Origin: JAENVU01 sp963756815
Lineage (GTDB): Bacteria; Actinomycetota; Acidimicrobiia; IMCC26256; JAENVU01
NCBI GenBank assembly: GCA_963756815.1
Contig: CAVWPR010000061.1
Coordinates: 186,001 to 250,000, forward strand
Length of the DNA: 64,000 bases
Reading direction: 5' to 3'
Below, one piece after another: positions 18,481 through 29,418 of the stretch. The position numbers were made by a program, and so were the translations under genes. Each line of letters begins with the position of its first letter. Position 1 is the first letter of the stretch. The notes beneath the pieces are model-generated. The model was given only the letters and a program-made list of their open reading frames with translations, searched no databases and was not told the origin of the DNA.

Positions 18481-19621
18481 TCAGGCGTCGGCAGGCCCAG
18501 GATGCGGGTCGCGACGATGTTCTTCTGGATCTGGGACGTGCCGCCCATGACGCTCTGCGCGCGGCTGTAGAGGTACACCTTCAGCGCCTCGTCGTCGGCG
18601 TCGGTCGCCGCGTCCGCGCCCGGCCACGTCGAGCGCGGCGTGTCCCGACCGCCTGCTCCACCCAGGTCATCAGCAGCTTGTCGATCGAGCCACCGGGGCC
18701 GTGGTCGACGCCGTCGAGCCGCTCGGAGAGCCGCCGGCACACGTGCAGCCGCAGCATCTCGGCCTGCACGTGCGCCCACGCGACCGCGGTCGCGCTGGTC
18801 GTCGCGGAACGCCGCCGGGTCCGCGCGCACCGTCGCGCTCGAGCTCGCTGGACCGACTTCGCGTAGCGCGCGACGTACCCGAGCTCGCCGGGCTCGCGCT
18901 CGTGACTCACGATCGTCATCGCGAGCCGCCAGCCCTCGCCCGGCGCGCCGATCATGTTCGCCGGCGGGGACCCGCGCGCCGTCGAAGAGCACCTGCCCGA
19001 ACTCGTTGGTGACGCCGTTCATCATCCGCAGCGGCCGCTGCTCGACCCCGGCTGGTGCATCGGCAACCGCGAACGCCGAGAGGCCCTTGTGCTTCGGGAC
19101 GTCGGGGTCGGTGCGCGCGAGCAGCAGGCACCAGTCGGCGACGTCGGAGTAGCTCGTCCAGATCTTGTGCCCGTCGATCACGTACTCGTCGCCGTCGCGC
19201 GTCGCGGTCGTGCGCAGCGACGCGAGGTCGGAGCCGGCATCGGGTTCGCTGAACCCCTGGCACCAACGCTCGCGCCCGCTGATCAGACCCGGGAGGAAAC
19301 GCGGTCCTGCGATCGCGTCGTGCCGTGGGTGCTGATCCCCTGCACGAGGTAGCCGAGGCTCGGACGCGGCGGCGCGCCCGCGGCCGCGAGCTCCTCGTCG
19401 AGGATGACGTCGAACACGGTCGGGAGGTCGTGGCCGCCGAACCGGGCCGGCCAGCTCAGCCCGAAGAAGCCGGCGTCGTACAGCGCGGTGTGCCACTCGG
19501 CCTGGCGGGCCCAGTACTCGTCGTCGGTCGACGACGTCGGCAGGCCGGGGTTGTTGGCCGCCAGCCAGGCGCGCAGCCGGGCCCGGAACTCGGCCTCGGC
19601 CGGCGAGTCACGGAAGTCCAT
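18481..19621 (-). CDS. Acyl-CoA dehydrogenase, large subunit of second pair (frameshifted)
   Basis: About 380 residues. The N-terminus MDFRDSPAEAEFRARLRAWL is followed by GLSWPARFGGHDLP, the FAD-loop CQGFSEPDAGSDLASL, IDGHKIWTSYSDVADW, and the C-terminal VMGGTSQIQKNIVATRILGLP. The open frame as read runs through the true end; one indel near 18497 gives an A-D-A-stop at 18481. Other frame changes are near 18622, 18792, 18848, 18963, 19050 and 19305. It overlaps the following shorter dehydrogenase by 14 bases. The arrangement, large plus small subunit beside thiolase and DUF35, resembles the mycobacterial ChsE1-ChsE2 set (known family context). Confidence 0.75.
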
Positions 19622-20621
19622 CGAGCCCCCCCGTCCGCGCCGCGGCGATCGCGCGGAGCTGCACGCCGTCGTCGCCGAACCACTGCGCCGAGAGCAGCGC
19701 GCGCCGCAGGTACACGTGCACCATGCACTCCCAGGTGTTGCCGATCCCGCCGTGCACCTGGACCGCGGTCTCGCACACGGTGCGCGCGGCGCGCGGCGCA
19801 GTACGCCTTGGCGACGCGACCGGCCGCGAGCGCGTCGGCGGGATCGAGCGCGTCGACGGCCCACGTCGCGTGCAGCGTCGACGCTGTGCGAGCCCTCCAC
19901 AGGCAGTGGGCCTCGGCGAGGAGGTGCTGCACGGCCTGGAACGATCCGACCGGCACGCCGAACTGCCGGCGCTCGGACGCGTACGCCACCGTGAGGTCGA
20001 TGACGCCGCGCATCGACGCCCACCAGGTCGGCGCGCGGTGAGGGCGAGGCCGAGCGCGCGCCAGGCGGCGAGGTCCTCCGCGCCGAGCGGCGCGACCGAC
20101 CGGCTCGTGCCGGCTCGCCGCTGGACCGGCGCGACCGCGCGGGTGAGGTCGGTCCCGCCCGTCGCCGCCGAGCGGCTCGGCGCGGGACCAGTCGGTCGCC
20201 GTCGGGACCAGCGCGTACGCGCGTCGACGTCGCACGCCGCGTCGACGGCGTCGACCGCGACGCGCGGCGCCGGGATCCTGCGAGATCGGCGGCGAACGCG
20301 ACGACCGCGCCGGGCTCGATCGTCACGCCGGCGCGGCGCGCGAGGTCGGCGGCGAGCAACGGCCCGGCGAGCGGCACGTCGGCCACCGCCCGGCCCAGCG
20401 CCTCGACGACGATCGCCGCCTCGACACCGCTCGCGAGCGGACCGCCGTCGCCCGCGTCGTCGCGCAGCTCGGTCCAGCCGGCGGCGCGCGCCGCCGCGGC
20501 CAGCCGGTCACGGCGCGCGGTGTCGTCGAGTTCCGCGACGGTCGCGGGCCCGAGCTCGCGACGCGAGCGCCCGTGCGGTGCGGCGCAGCTCCGCCTGCTC
20601 GGCCGTGTCGCGCGTGTCCAC
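19608..20621 (-). CDS. Acyl-CoA dehydrogenase, small subunit of second pair (frameshifted)
   Basis: About 337 residues, short for the family. Recognisable segments are GVEAAIVVEALGRAVADVPLAG, RQFGVPVGSFQAVQHLLAEAHC and the C-terminal AVQVHGGIGNTWECMVHVYLRRAL. The conserved E-x-x-x-G-S-D loop is not obvious, as in companion subunits. GTG 20621 starts VDTRDTAEQAELRRTARA, 12 bases after the thiolase stop. Frame changes are near 19796, 19884, 20035, 20222, 20270 and 20565. It probably pairs with the protein at 18481-19621. Confidence 0.7.
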
Positions 20622-20633
20622 CGGGCGCCCGAC

Positions 20634-21786
20634 TCAGACCGACAGGATCGAGACGCCGGCGGTGCCCGGCGCGCCGTAGAGCTGGGTGTACCCGACCCTG
20701 GGATCGCCGGGCACCTGGCGGTCGCCGGCCTGCCCGCGCAGCTGCAGCACGATCTCGTGTACCTGGCGCAGGCCGGATGCGCCGATCGGCTCGCCGTTGG
20801 CGATGAGGCCACCGTCGGTGTTCACCGGCAGCCGGCCTTCGATCTCGAGCGCGCCGTCGGCGACGAGCGCCTCCTGCTCGCCGTCGGCGCAGAAGCCGTT
20901 CTCGGCGAGGTGGATCACCTCCGCGCCCGCGTCGGTGTCCTGCAGCTGGATCACGTCGACCTCCTCGGGCCCGATCCCCGCCGCCTCGTACGCGGCGCGC
21001 GACGCGTCGACCGTCGGGCCGACCTCCTGCTCGGACGGCAGCCACGGGCTGTGGACCTCGAACGCGCCGAGGCGACGCGTGCGCACGGTCGACGCCTTCA
21101 GGAAGATCGGCGTCGACGAGTAGCGGTGCGCGTCCTCCGCGCGGCACAGGATCACGGCCGCGGCGCCTTCGTCCGGGCTGCAGAACATGTACTGCGTCAA
21201 CGGGTGGTTCAACACCGGCGACGCGAGGATCTCCTCCTCCGACTGAGCGGCGTGCGGCGGAACGCATTCGGGTTGCGAGCGCCGTTGCGGTAGCCCTTCG
21301 CCGCGACCCGGGCGAGCGTCTGCTGCGAGATGCCGTGGTCGTCCATGTACTTGTTGATCTTCATCCCGAAGAACTTCGTGGTGATGAACTGCCCGACGTC
21401 GCCGTACCACTACGGGCACGCGTAGAGGCGCGGATCCGCGCTGAACGCGCCGGGCAGGTGCTTGTCCATCCCGACCGCGATGCCGAGCCGGTGCTCACCG
21501 AGGCGGATCGTCTGCGCCGCGAGCGTAGAGCGCGCTCGCCGCGGTCGCGCAGCCGTTGTACACGTCGGTGAAGGGGATGCCGGTGAGGCCCGATCAGCGC
21601 GACGACCGCGTCGGGGTTGTCGACCTCGTAGCTGCCCGCGAACGCGAAGCCGATGTCGCGCCACTCGACGCCGGCGTCGGCCAGGGCGCGCCGGATCGCG
21701 ACCGCGCCCATCTCGATCGCGGTCACGCCCGGGAAGCGGCCGAACGGGTGGAGCCCCACCCCCACGATCGCCACGTCACCGCTCAT
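20634..21786 (-). CDS. SCP2/Ltp2-type thiolase or retro-aldolase (frameshifted)
   Basis: About 383 residues of the lipid-transfer-protein thiolase group. The start MSGDVAIVGVGLHPFGRFPG and the later GPEEVDVIQLQDTDAGAEVIHLAENGFC and NTDGGLIANGEPIGASGLRQV are typical. The usual thiolase G-H-P-x-G-x-S-G motif reads N-G-E-P-I-G-A-S-G, with Glu in place of His. In mycobacteria the related Ltp2 works with a DUF35 partner as a side-chain aldolase, and a DUF35 gene overlaps this one by ATGA, so that role is likely (inference). Frame changes are near 21243, 21410, 21527 and 21592. A GGAGGG box precedes the ATG. Confidence 0.78.
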
Positions 21787-22209
21787 GGTCCCTCCTCCAC
21801 CGGGCGGAACGCCGGGGTCACGACGTCGTTGCCGTCGGCGTCGGTGCACAAGGGCACCACGGTCAGCTCCATCTCCGTCCCGGTCCGCAACCGGTCCGGG
21901 TCGGACTCGGTGAGGCGCAGCTCCACCTTCACGTCGCCGAGGTCGACGTAGCCCACACCGAACGGCACGAAGTCACGCCCGGCCGGCCCGAGGTACGGCG
22001 GCGCCGGCGGCGGGAAGCCCTGCGTGGTCCACGCCCACAGCCGGCCGCGCCGCGCGAGCAGGTGCTCGGCCATCGCGGTCGAGCCGCAGCGCGGGCACGA
22101 GTCCTGGCTCGGGAACGTCACGATCCCGCAGTCCGCGCAGCGGCTGCCGATCAACTGGGGGTCGTCGACCGGACGTCACGATGCCGTCGGCCACGGGCAC
22201 GGTGCTCAC
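21783..22209 (-). CDS. DUF35 OB-fold/zinc-ribbon protein, probable thiolase partner
   Basis: About 141 residues: a rubredoxin-like zinc ribbon (CADCG...CPRCG) followed by an OB-fold domain (LWAWTTQGFPPPAPP...VELRLTESDPDRLRTGTEMEL). Members of this family bind and regulate thiolases or dehydratases of lipid and steroid catabolism. The GTG start (VSTVPVADGIV) overlaps the synthetase stop, and the stop overlaps the thiolase ATG. One extra base near 22175, directly before GTCGACGAC, breaks the N-terminal frame. The direct coupling to an SCP2-type thiolase strongly suggests a two-subunit enzyme. Confidence 0.85.
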
Positions 22210-23810
22210 GGGGCACTCCGTTCGGCGAGCCCGGCCCGGGCGCGCAGCTCGTCCTTCACGACCTTGCCGGTCGCGTTCACCGGGAGCTCGTCGACCAACT
22301 CGACGCGACGCGGCACCTTGTAGTTCGCCATCTCGTCGCGCGCCCACGCGATGATCGCCGTCGGGCTCGATCGGCGCGCCGGGTGCGGCGACGACGAACG
22401 CCATGCCGACCTCGCCCAGCCGCGCGTCGGGCACGCCGACGACCGCGGCCTGCGCGACGCGCGGGTGGCGGAGCAGCAGGTTCTCGATCTCGGCGGGGTA
22501 GGCGTTGAATCCGCCGACGATGAACATGTCCTTGATCCGCCCGACGATCCGCAGGTACCCGTCGGCGTCGAACGTGCCGAGGTCGCCGGTGTGCAACCAG
22601 CCGTCGCCGTCGATCGCGGCGGCGGTCGCCTCGGGATCGTCGAGGTAGGTCCGCATGACGGTCTCGCCGCGCACCACGACCTCGCCCGGCTCGCCCGGCG
22701 CGGCGTCGGCGCCGCTCGCGTCGACGGTGCGGACCTCGAAGCCCGGCCACGGCACGCCGACCGTGCCCGCGATGTGCGCGAAGTCGTCGTCGGGCCGGCT
22801 CCCGGTCACCGTGCCCGCCTCGGTGAGGCCGTAGCCGGTGAGGATGCGCTCGAACGGGAGCTCCTCGGCGACGCGCCGGATGAGCTCGACGGGGATGTCG
22901 GCCGCGCCGGTGACCGCGAGGCGCAACGTCGACAGGTCGTGCCGGGCGCGCGTCGGGGTTGTCGAGCAGCGACTGGTACAGCGTCGGCTGCGCCGGGCAG
23001 GACCGTGATGCGCTCGCGCTCGACCAGCTCGCACACGACGTCGGGATCGAACACCGCGAGCGGGAAGATCGTGGCGCCGCGCATGAGCGACGCGAGCACC
23101 CCGGCCTTGTACCCGAAGATGTGGAAGAACGGGTTGACGATGAGGTAACGGTCACCGGGGCGGAGGTCGGCCCAGTCGCACCAGTCGAGGTACGCGCGCA
23201 GCGTCTGGCCGTGCGTCATCACGACGCCCTTCGGGCTCCCCGTGGTGCCCGAGGTGAACACGACGTCGCTCGGATCGTCGGGACCCAGCGCGTCGACGCG
23301 TGCGTCGACACGACCTCGGGCTCCGCGCGGCCGGCCGCGACGAAGTCGGCGAGCGACGTCGTCGCCGCGCCCCGCTCCCCTGCGAGCAGCACCGTCGTCC
23401 GCAGGCGCGGGAGCGCCTCGCCCGACGCGGCGAGCAGGGCCGGGTAGTCGGTGTCGAGGAATCCCCGGACCGTGAACAGGACGCGCGCGTCACTGCGGGC
23501 CAGGACGTACGCGGCCTCGGCGCCCTTGAAGCGCGTGTTCACCGGCACGAGCACGCCACCGACCGACGTGATCGCCAGTGCGGCGACGATCCACTCGATC
23601 GAGTTCGGCGCCCAGATCGCGACCCGCTGACCGGGCTCGACGCCGGTGGCGACGAGGGCCATGCGCGACGCCGTGCACCTCACCGACCAGCTCGGCGGCG
23701 GTGACGCGGCGGTCACCCACGACCACGGCCTCGGCGTCCCGGCGGCGGCGCGCGCCGTCCCGGAGCATCGCCGGGATCGTCGGCCACGGGACCTCGCTGC
23801 GCACTGGCAT
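22206..23810 (-). CDS. Acyl-CoA synthetase, AMP-forming (frameshifted)
   Basis: About 535 residues of the FadD/ANL superfamily, which activates carboxylates to CoA thioesters via an acyl-adenylate. Motifs are the P-loop-like FTSGTTGSPKGVVMTHG, the GYGLTEAGTV segment, WLHTGDLGTFDADGYLRIVGRIKD, and the GGFNAYPAEIE region; the terminal lysine motif is distorted by an indel near 22364. Other breaks are near 22952, 22995, 23300 and 23675. It opens the operon that continues with DUF35, thiolase, two acyl-CoA dehydrogenases and hydratase, so it probably loads that pathway's substrate. A GTG six bases downstream (23804) is an alternative start. Confidence 0.82.
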
Positions 23811-23847
23811 CCCCCTGCGGTGAGACCGCGCCGGCACGCTAGCGGCT

Positions 23848-23864
23848 GTGAGAAGCGTGTTACC
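23848..23864. promoter_or_regulatory. Candidate operator upstream of acyl-CoA synthetase operon
   Basis: GTGAGAAGCGTGTTACC lies 38 bases upstream of the synthetase start. It shares the TGAGAA...TTACC outline with the sites at 26452, 27956 and 34797. Bases 23811-23926 hold no gene. Confidence 0.4.
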
Positions 23865-23926
23865 AGTGAGCGGATACCGGATTCTCCGACGAGCCGTCGC
23901 CGTTCTCCCGAGAGGCGCGCCGGGTG

Positions 23927-24755
23927 TCAGCGGGGTGGGTCGCCGGCGAGCGTGATGCGGAGCATGCGGCGGGTGTGCCCGTCGTAGTCGTTCACCGGGT
24001 TGTGCTGCGCGCAGCGGTTGTCCCACAGCGCCAGCGAGCCGACGTCCCACCGGAACCGGCACGTGAACTCCGGTCGCACCGAGTGCTCGAACAGGAACCG
24101 CAGCAGCCCGGCACTCTCGCCCTCGGTCATGCCCGCGAAGCGCGCGGTGTGGGCGACGTTCACGTAGAGCGCCTTCCGGCCGGTCTCCGGGTGCGTGCGC
24201 ACCACGGGGTGCTCGGCGACGTACTCCACCGCGTCGGCGACCCCGCCGTCGGCGATGCGGTCCTCTCGGGTCTTGGAGACGTCGGCGAGCGCCGACGTGT
24301 TCACCGCGGTGAGTCCCTCCAGCACGTGCTGCAACGCCGGCGAGAGCGCGTCGTACGCGGCGTACATGTTCGCGAACAGCGTGTCGCCACCAACGGGCGG
24401 GATCTCGCGTGCCAGCAGCATCGTCCCCATGGGCGGAGCGTCGAGGTACGCGGTGTCGCTGTGCCAGATGCCGCCGAAGTTCACGGTCTCGTGCGGGAGC
24501 TTGGCCACCTCGATGATCTGGGGGTACCCGTCGATGCCGCGCACGAACGGGTACTCGACCGGCTCGCCCATCCGGCGCGCGAACGCGAGGAACGCGTCGG
24601 CGTCCAGCGTCTGGTCGCGGAAGAACACGACGAGATGCTCGAGCCACGCCGCCCGGATCGCGGTCACGGTCGCGTCGTCGATGCGCCCGAGGTCGATGCC
24701 GCCGATCTCCGCACCCAGCGCGCCGGCGATCGGCGTCACCGTGATCGCGGTCGCG

Positions 24756-24759
<4 letters not shown>
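23927..24759 (-). CDS. TauD/TfdA-family Fe(II)/2-oxoglutarate dioxygenase
   Basis: About 276 residues of a jelly-roll dioxygenase. The iron site is the H-x-D of WHSDTAY with the distal His in AQHNPVNDYDGHTRRM, followed by the 2-oxoglutarate-binding Arg. The middle reads PVGGDTLFANMYAAYDALS, as in TauD relatives. These enzymes hydroxylate or cleave sulfonates, aryloxy acids or carnitine-like compounds; the substrate here is unknown. The ATG at 24759 overlaps the ligase stop (ATGA), but the frame is off by one for the first few codons, so a single-base error near 24750 is assumed. The rest is uninterrupted. Confidence 0.88.
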
Positions 24760-26412
<1,653 letters not shown>

Positions 26413-26430
26413 GTACCCCCCTCGGCAGCC

Positions 26431-26469
26431 GTGAGAATCGGACGATCGTTCTGTGAGAGCGTGGTTATC
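26431..26469. promoter_or_regulatory. Divergent promoter region with candidate operator
   Basis: The gap between the ligase (minus) and the ferredoxin (plus) contains GTGAGAATCGG and, at 26452-26469, TGTGAGAGCGTGGTTATC. The latter matches the site at 23848 apart from two single-base shifts and one substitution. It abuts the first possible ferredoxin ATG. Confidence 0.4.
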
Positions 26470-26826
26470 ATGCCGGGCCGACCAGGTGCCATCATGCCGC
26501 CCCCACCCGACCCGCCCTCCGAGCCCGACCGCGCGCCGGACGTCGGCACGCCCGAGGTGGTGGTGATCCGCCTGGATCGCCGCCGACACACGGTCGACTA
26601 CCGCGCCGGCGACACGCTGCTCGAGACCGCCCGCCGCGGCGGCCTGAACCCGCCGTTCTCGTGCGAGGCGGGCAACTGCGCGACGTGCATGGCCCACCTG
26701 GACGTCGGGGAGGTGCGGATGCGGGCGAACAACGCGCTGACGCCCGACGACCTCGCCGAGGGCTGGGTGCTCACCTGTCAGTCGGTCCCGGTCAGTCACG
26801 AGGTCGTCGTCGACTACGACGCCTGA
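26470..26826 (+). CDS. Plant-type [2Fe-2S] ferredoxin
   Basis: A 118-residue ferredoxin, an electron carrier. The cluster ligands are the C-x4-C-x2-C of SCEAGNCATC (Cys65, 70, 73) and Cys103 in WVLTCQSVP. The N-terminal 25 residues are Pro-rich and may be an extension or an artefact: a second ATG at 26494 gives 110 residues and fits the domain better. There is no reductase domain or reductase gene nearby, so it probably serves the Rieske oxygenases or P450s in the window through a reductase elsewhere (inference). It is divergent from the ligase gene. Confidence 0.88.
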   Translation: MPGRPGAIMPPPPDPPSEPDRAPDVGTPEVVVIRLDRRRHTVDYRAGDTLLETARRGGLNPPFSCEAGNCATCMAHLDVGEVRMRANNALTPDDLAEGWVLTCQSVPVSHEVVVDYDA

Positions 26827-26934
26827 ACCTCGCTGCGCCGCCGGGACACCCGCCGCGCTGCGCGCACCACCCCGACCGACGACTCCGGCTCGTCGGGCGC
26901 GGCTGCAGCGACGCAGATCACCGCTCGGGCGCCC

Positions 26935-27889
26935 TCAGATATCGGGGCAGAGCGACGACAGGTACGCGAGCGTGCGCTGCTTCGACGCGATGCGCGCCTC
27001 GCGGTCGGCGCCGAGCGGCAGCACGCGCACGGCGAGGTCGGTGACCCCGGCGTCGCGGAAGCGCGCCAACCGGGCGAGGACGGCGCCCTCGTCGCCCGCC
27101 GCGAGCAGGTCGCCGACGTCGGACGCGTCGCCGTGCTCGAGGAGTCTCTGGTAGTTGGGCGAGTACTCGGCGTGACCGAGGGCGACGTTGGCCCAGGCCC
27201 GCGCGGCGTCGACGTCCTCGGGGCGGCACAGCGCCACCGGGACCCCGGCCACGACGCGCGGCGAGGGCCTCCCCGCACCTGCCGCGGCCTGCGTGATCCG
27301 GGGCACCACGTGCCCGCCGATCGCGCGCTCGTCGGCCATCCAGAGGATCGTCCCCGCCGCCTGCTCCCCCGCGATGCGCAGCATGAGCGGTGCGAGGGCG
27401 GCGACGAGCACGGGCGTCGGCGTGATGTCGGTGACGTCGATCGCGTTGTGCACTCGGAAGTCGTCGTTCTCGACGTCGACCTGACCCGGGCCGGCCAAGG
27501 CCACGTCGAGCACCTCGAGGTAGTTGCGCACGAGGCGCGCCGGCTTCTCGTACGGCAGGCCGAGCATGTCCGTGACGATCCAGTGGTGGGACGGACCGAG
27601 GCCGAGCGTCAGCCGTCCGTCGCACACCGCCTGGGTCGCGAGCGCCTGCTGGGCCATCGCGATCGGATGGCGGGTCTGGATCGGCACCACCGCGGTGCCG
27701 AGCTCGACGCGCGTCGTCGCCCGGCCCATCAGCGTCACCGCGGTGAGGGCGTCGAAGTCGTCCGGGATCTGCGGCACCCAGATCGACGCGAAGCCCGCGG
27801 TCTCGGCGGCGCGCGCGTCGGACTACGAGGCGGGTGACCTTGTCGCGGTAGCGGCCGCGCTCCGGACCGATCATGAGCCCGATCCGCAC
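26935..27889 (-). CDS. LLM-class F420-dependent oxidoreductase (one frameshift)
   Basis: About 317 residues, a second luciferase-like TIM-barrel enzyme. The start VRIGLMIGPERGRYRDKVTRL is in a different frame from WVPQIPDDFDALTAVTLMGRATTRVELGTAVVP, which is the family core; the break is near 27820. DGRLTLGLGPSHHWIVTDMLG is the family hallmark. The GTG at 27889 is preceded by GAGGGG. The gene is divergent from an SDR across 160 bases that hold a candidate operator. Substrate unknown. The 108 bases downstream to the ferredoxin stop show only a weak 6-bp hairpin (CCCGAC/GTCGGG, 26871-26897). Confidence 0.8.
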
Positions 27890-27955
27890 CTCGCCCCTCC
27901 TCGGTCAGCGGCGCGTGGCGCCGCCCGGCGACCCTACCGGGCCTGTCCCCGTTGT

Positions 27956-27977
27956 GGCAATGACGTTCTCATTTTCC
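27956..27977. promoter_or_regulatory. Candidate TetR-type operator (copy 1 of strong motif)
   Basis: Read on the minus strand, the core is AATGAGAACGTCATT flanked by GGA and GCC. It matches the site at 34797-34818 at 19 of 22 positions. AATG and CATT form the dyad. It lies between the divergent LLM oxidoreductase and the SDR operon. Confidence 0.6.
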
Positions 27978-28049
27978 GAGAGCCTGCTTGCTCACCGAGG
28001 GGCGACGCGCCATACTCGCCCGGATCCGCGTCGTCCGAGGGAGCACACG

Positions 28050-28793
28050 ATGAGCCGGGTTGCCGTCGTCACCGGCGCCGCGTCGGGCATGGGCCTCGCG
28101 GTGGCGACCCGCTTGACCTCGCTCGGGCACCGGGCCGCGCTGCTCGATCTCGACGGTGACGCCGCGGCCACCGCGGCCGAAGCCCTGCGGGACGGCGGTG
28201 CCGACGCGCTCGCGCTCCCGGTCGACGTGACCGACCGCGACGCGGTCGACGACGCCATCGCGAAGGTGCGGACCGAGCTCGGCCCGGTGGAGATCCTCGT
28301 GACGAGCGCCGGCCTCGACGAGTTCCGCGCCTTCACCGACATCACCCCCGACACCTGGGCCCGGATGCTCGCGGTGAACCTGACCGGCACCTTCCACGCC
28401 ATCCAGTCCGCGATCCCCGACATGCTCGACGCGGGGTGGGGCCGGATCGTCACCATCTCGTCGTCGAGCGCGCAGTCGGGCGCGGCGCGCATGGCGCACT
28501 ACGTGGCGTCGAAGGGTGGCGTGATCGGGCTCACCAAGGCGCTCGCGGTCGAGTACGCGGCGAACGGCATCACCGTGAACACGATCCCGCCCGGATTCAT
28601 CGACACGCCCATGGTGCGCCGGGCCGAGGCGCGGGGCGACCTCCCGCCGATCGAGGCGGTCATCGCCCGCACACCCGTGCGGCGTGCCGGCACGCCCGAG
28701 GACGTCGCGGCGGCGTGCGCGTTCCTCTGCTCCGACGACGCCGGCTACGTCACCGGTCAGACGATCGGCGTGAACGGCGGGTGGTACCTGTGA
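28050..28793 (+). CDS. SDR-family NAD(P)-dependent oxidoreductase
   Basis: A 247-residue classical SDR with intact frame. The cofactor motif is TGAASGMG (8-15), the dinucleotide-specific acidic residues are in LLDLDGD, the Ser is in ISSSSAQ (about 138), and the Y-x-x-x-K is Tyr151/Lys155. The NAG motif reads T-S-A-G. ATG 28050 follows GAGGGAG. It opens a plus-strand operon continuing with a carboxymuconolactone-decarboxylase-like protein, coupled by GTGA at 28790, then Rieske oxygenase, a small protein and amidohydrolase. A candidate operator sits 70 bases upstream. Confidence 0.93.
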   Translation: MSRVAVVTGAASGMGLAVATRLTSLGHRAALLDLDGDAAATAAEALRDGGADALALPVDVTDRDAVDDAIAKVRTELGPVEILVTSAGLDEFRAFTDITPDTWARMLAVNLTGTFHAIQSAIPDMLDAGWGRIVTISSSSAQSGAARMAHYVASKGGVIGLTKALAVEYAANGITVNTIPPGFIDTPMVRRAEARGDLPPIEAVIARTPVRRAGTPEDVAAACAFLCSDDAGYVTGQTIGVNGGWYL

Positions 28794-29415
28794 CCGACGG
28801 GCCCGGCCCTCGCCTCGCGCCGCTGCCCGCGCGCCGAATGGGGTGACGACGTCCGCGACGCGTTGCAGACCGGGTTCTCCGCCGACGTCGCCGACCGCTT
28901 CATGGCCACGGGCCCCGATGCGGTCGCGGTACCCAACGTCGTCGGCACGCTCATGCACCACCCCGCCCTCGCCGGGCCGTTCCTCGCGTACAACGCCGTC
29001 CTGTTGCGCCGGCCCGTGCTCGACCCGCGCGTCCGCGAGCTCGCGGTGCTGCGCGTCGCGTCGCGCACCGACTGCGACTACGAGTGGGCGCAGCACGTGC
29101 GGATGGCGACGGCGGCCGGCGTCACCACCGACGAGATCGACGCCATCGCCGGCGGCCACGACGCGCCGTGGTCCGCGTTCGACGCGGCAGTCCTCGCCGC
29201 GGTCGACGAGCTCCTCGACGGCTACCGCGTCGCCGACGCGACCTGGCAGACGCTCGCCGAGCGAGCTCGACGAACGACAGCTCGTGGAGCTGGTGTTCGT
29301 CGTGGGCACGTACACGGGGCTCGCGATGGCGTTCAACTCGTTCGGGCTCGAGCTCGACGCGGACCTACCGCCGGCGGCGACGCCGACGCGGTCCGACCGG
29401 TCGAGGAGGAAGGAA
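28790..29415 (+). CDS. Carboxymuconolactone decarboxylase-like (AhpD-fold) protein (frameshifted)
   Basis: About 200 residues. The core RRPVLDPRVRELAVLRVASRTDCDYEWAQHVRMA is the CMD/AhpD family signature, with a single Cys (Cys-x-Y-E-W-x-x-H) in place of the C-x-x-C of peroxidase-type members. The second half, LVELVFVVGTYTGLAMAFNSFGLEL, is the usual C-terminal helix. The GTG at 28790 overlaps the SDR stop. Frame changes are near 28840 and 29263, and no stop is found before the Rieske start, so the 3' end is approximate. In catabolic operons this family is often of unknown role. Confidence 0.75.
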
Positions 29416-29418
29416 CCG

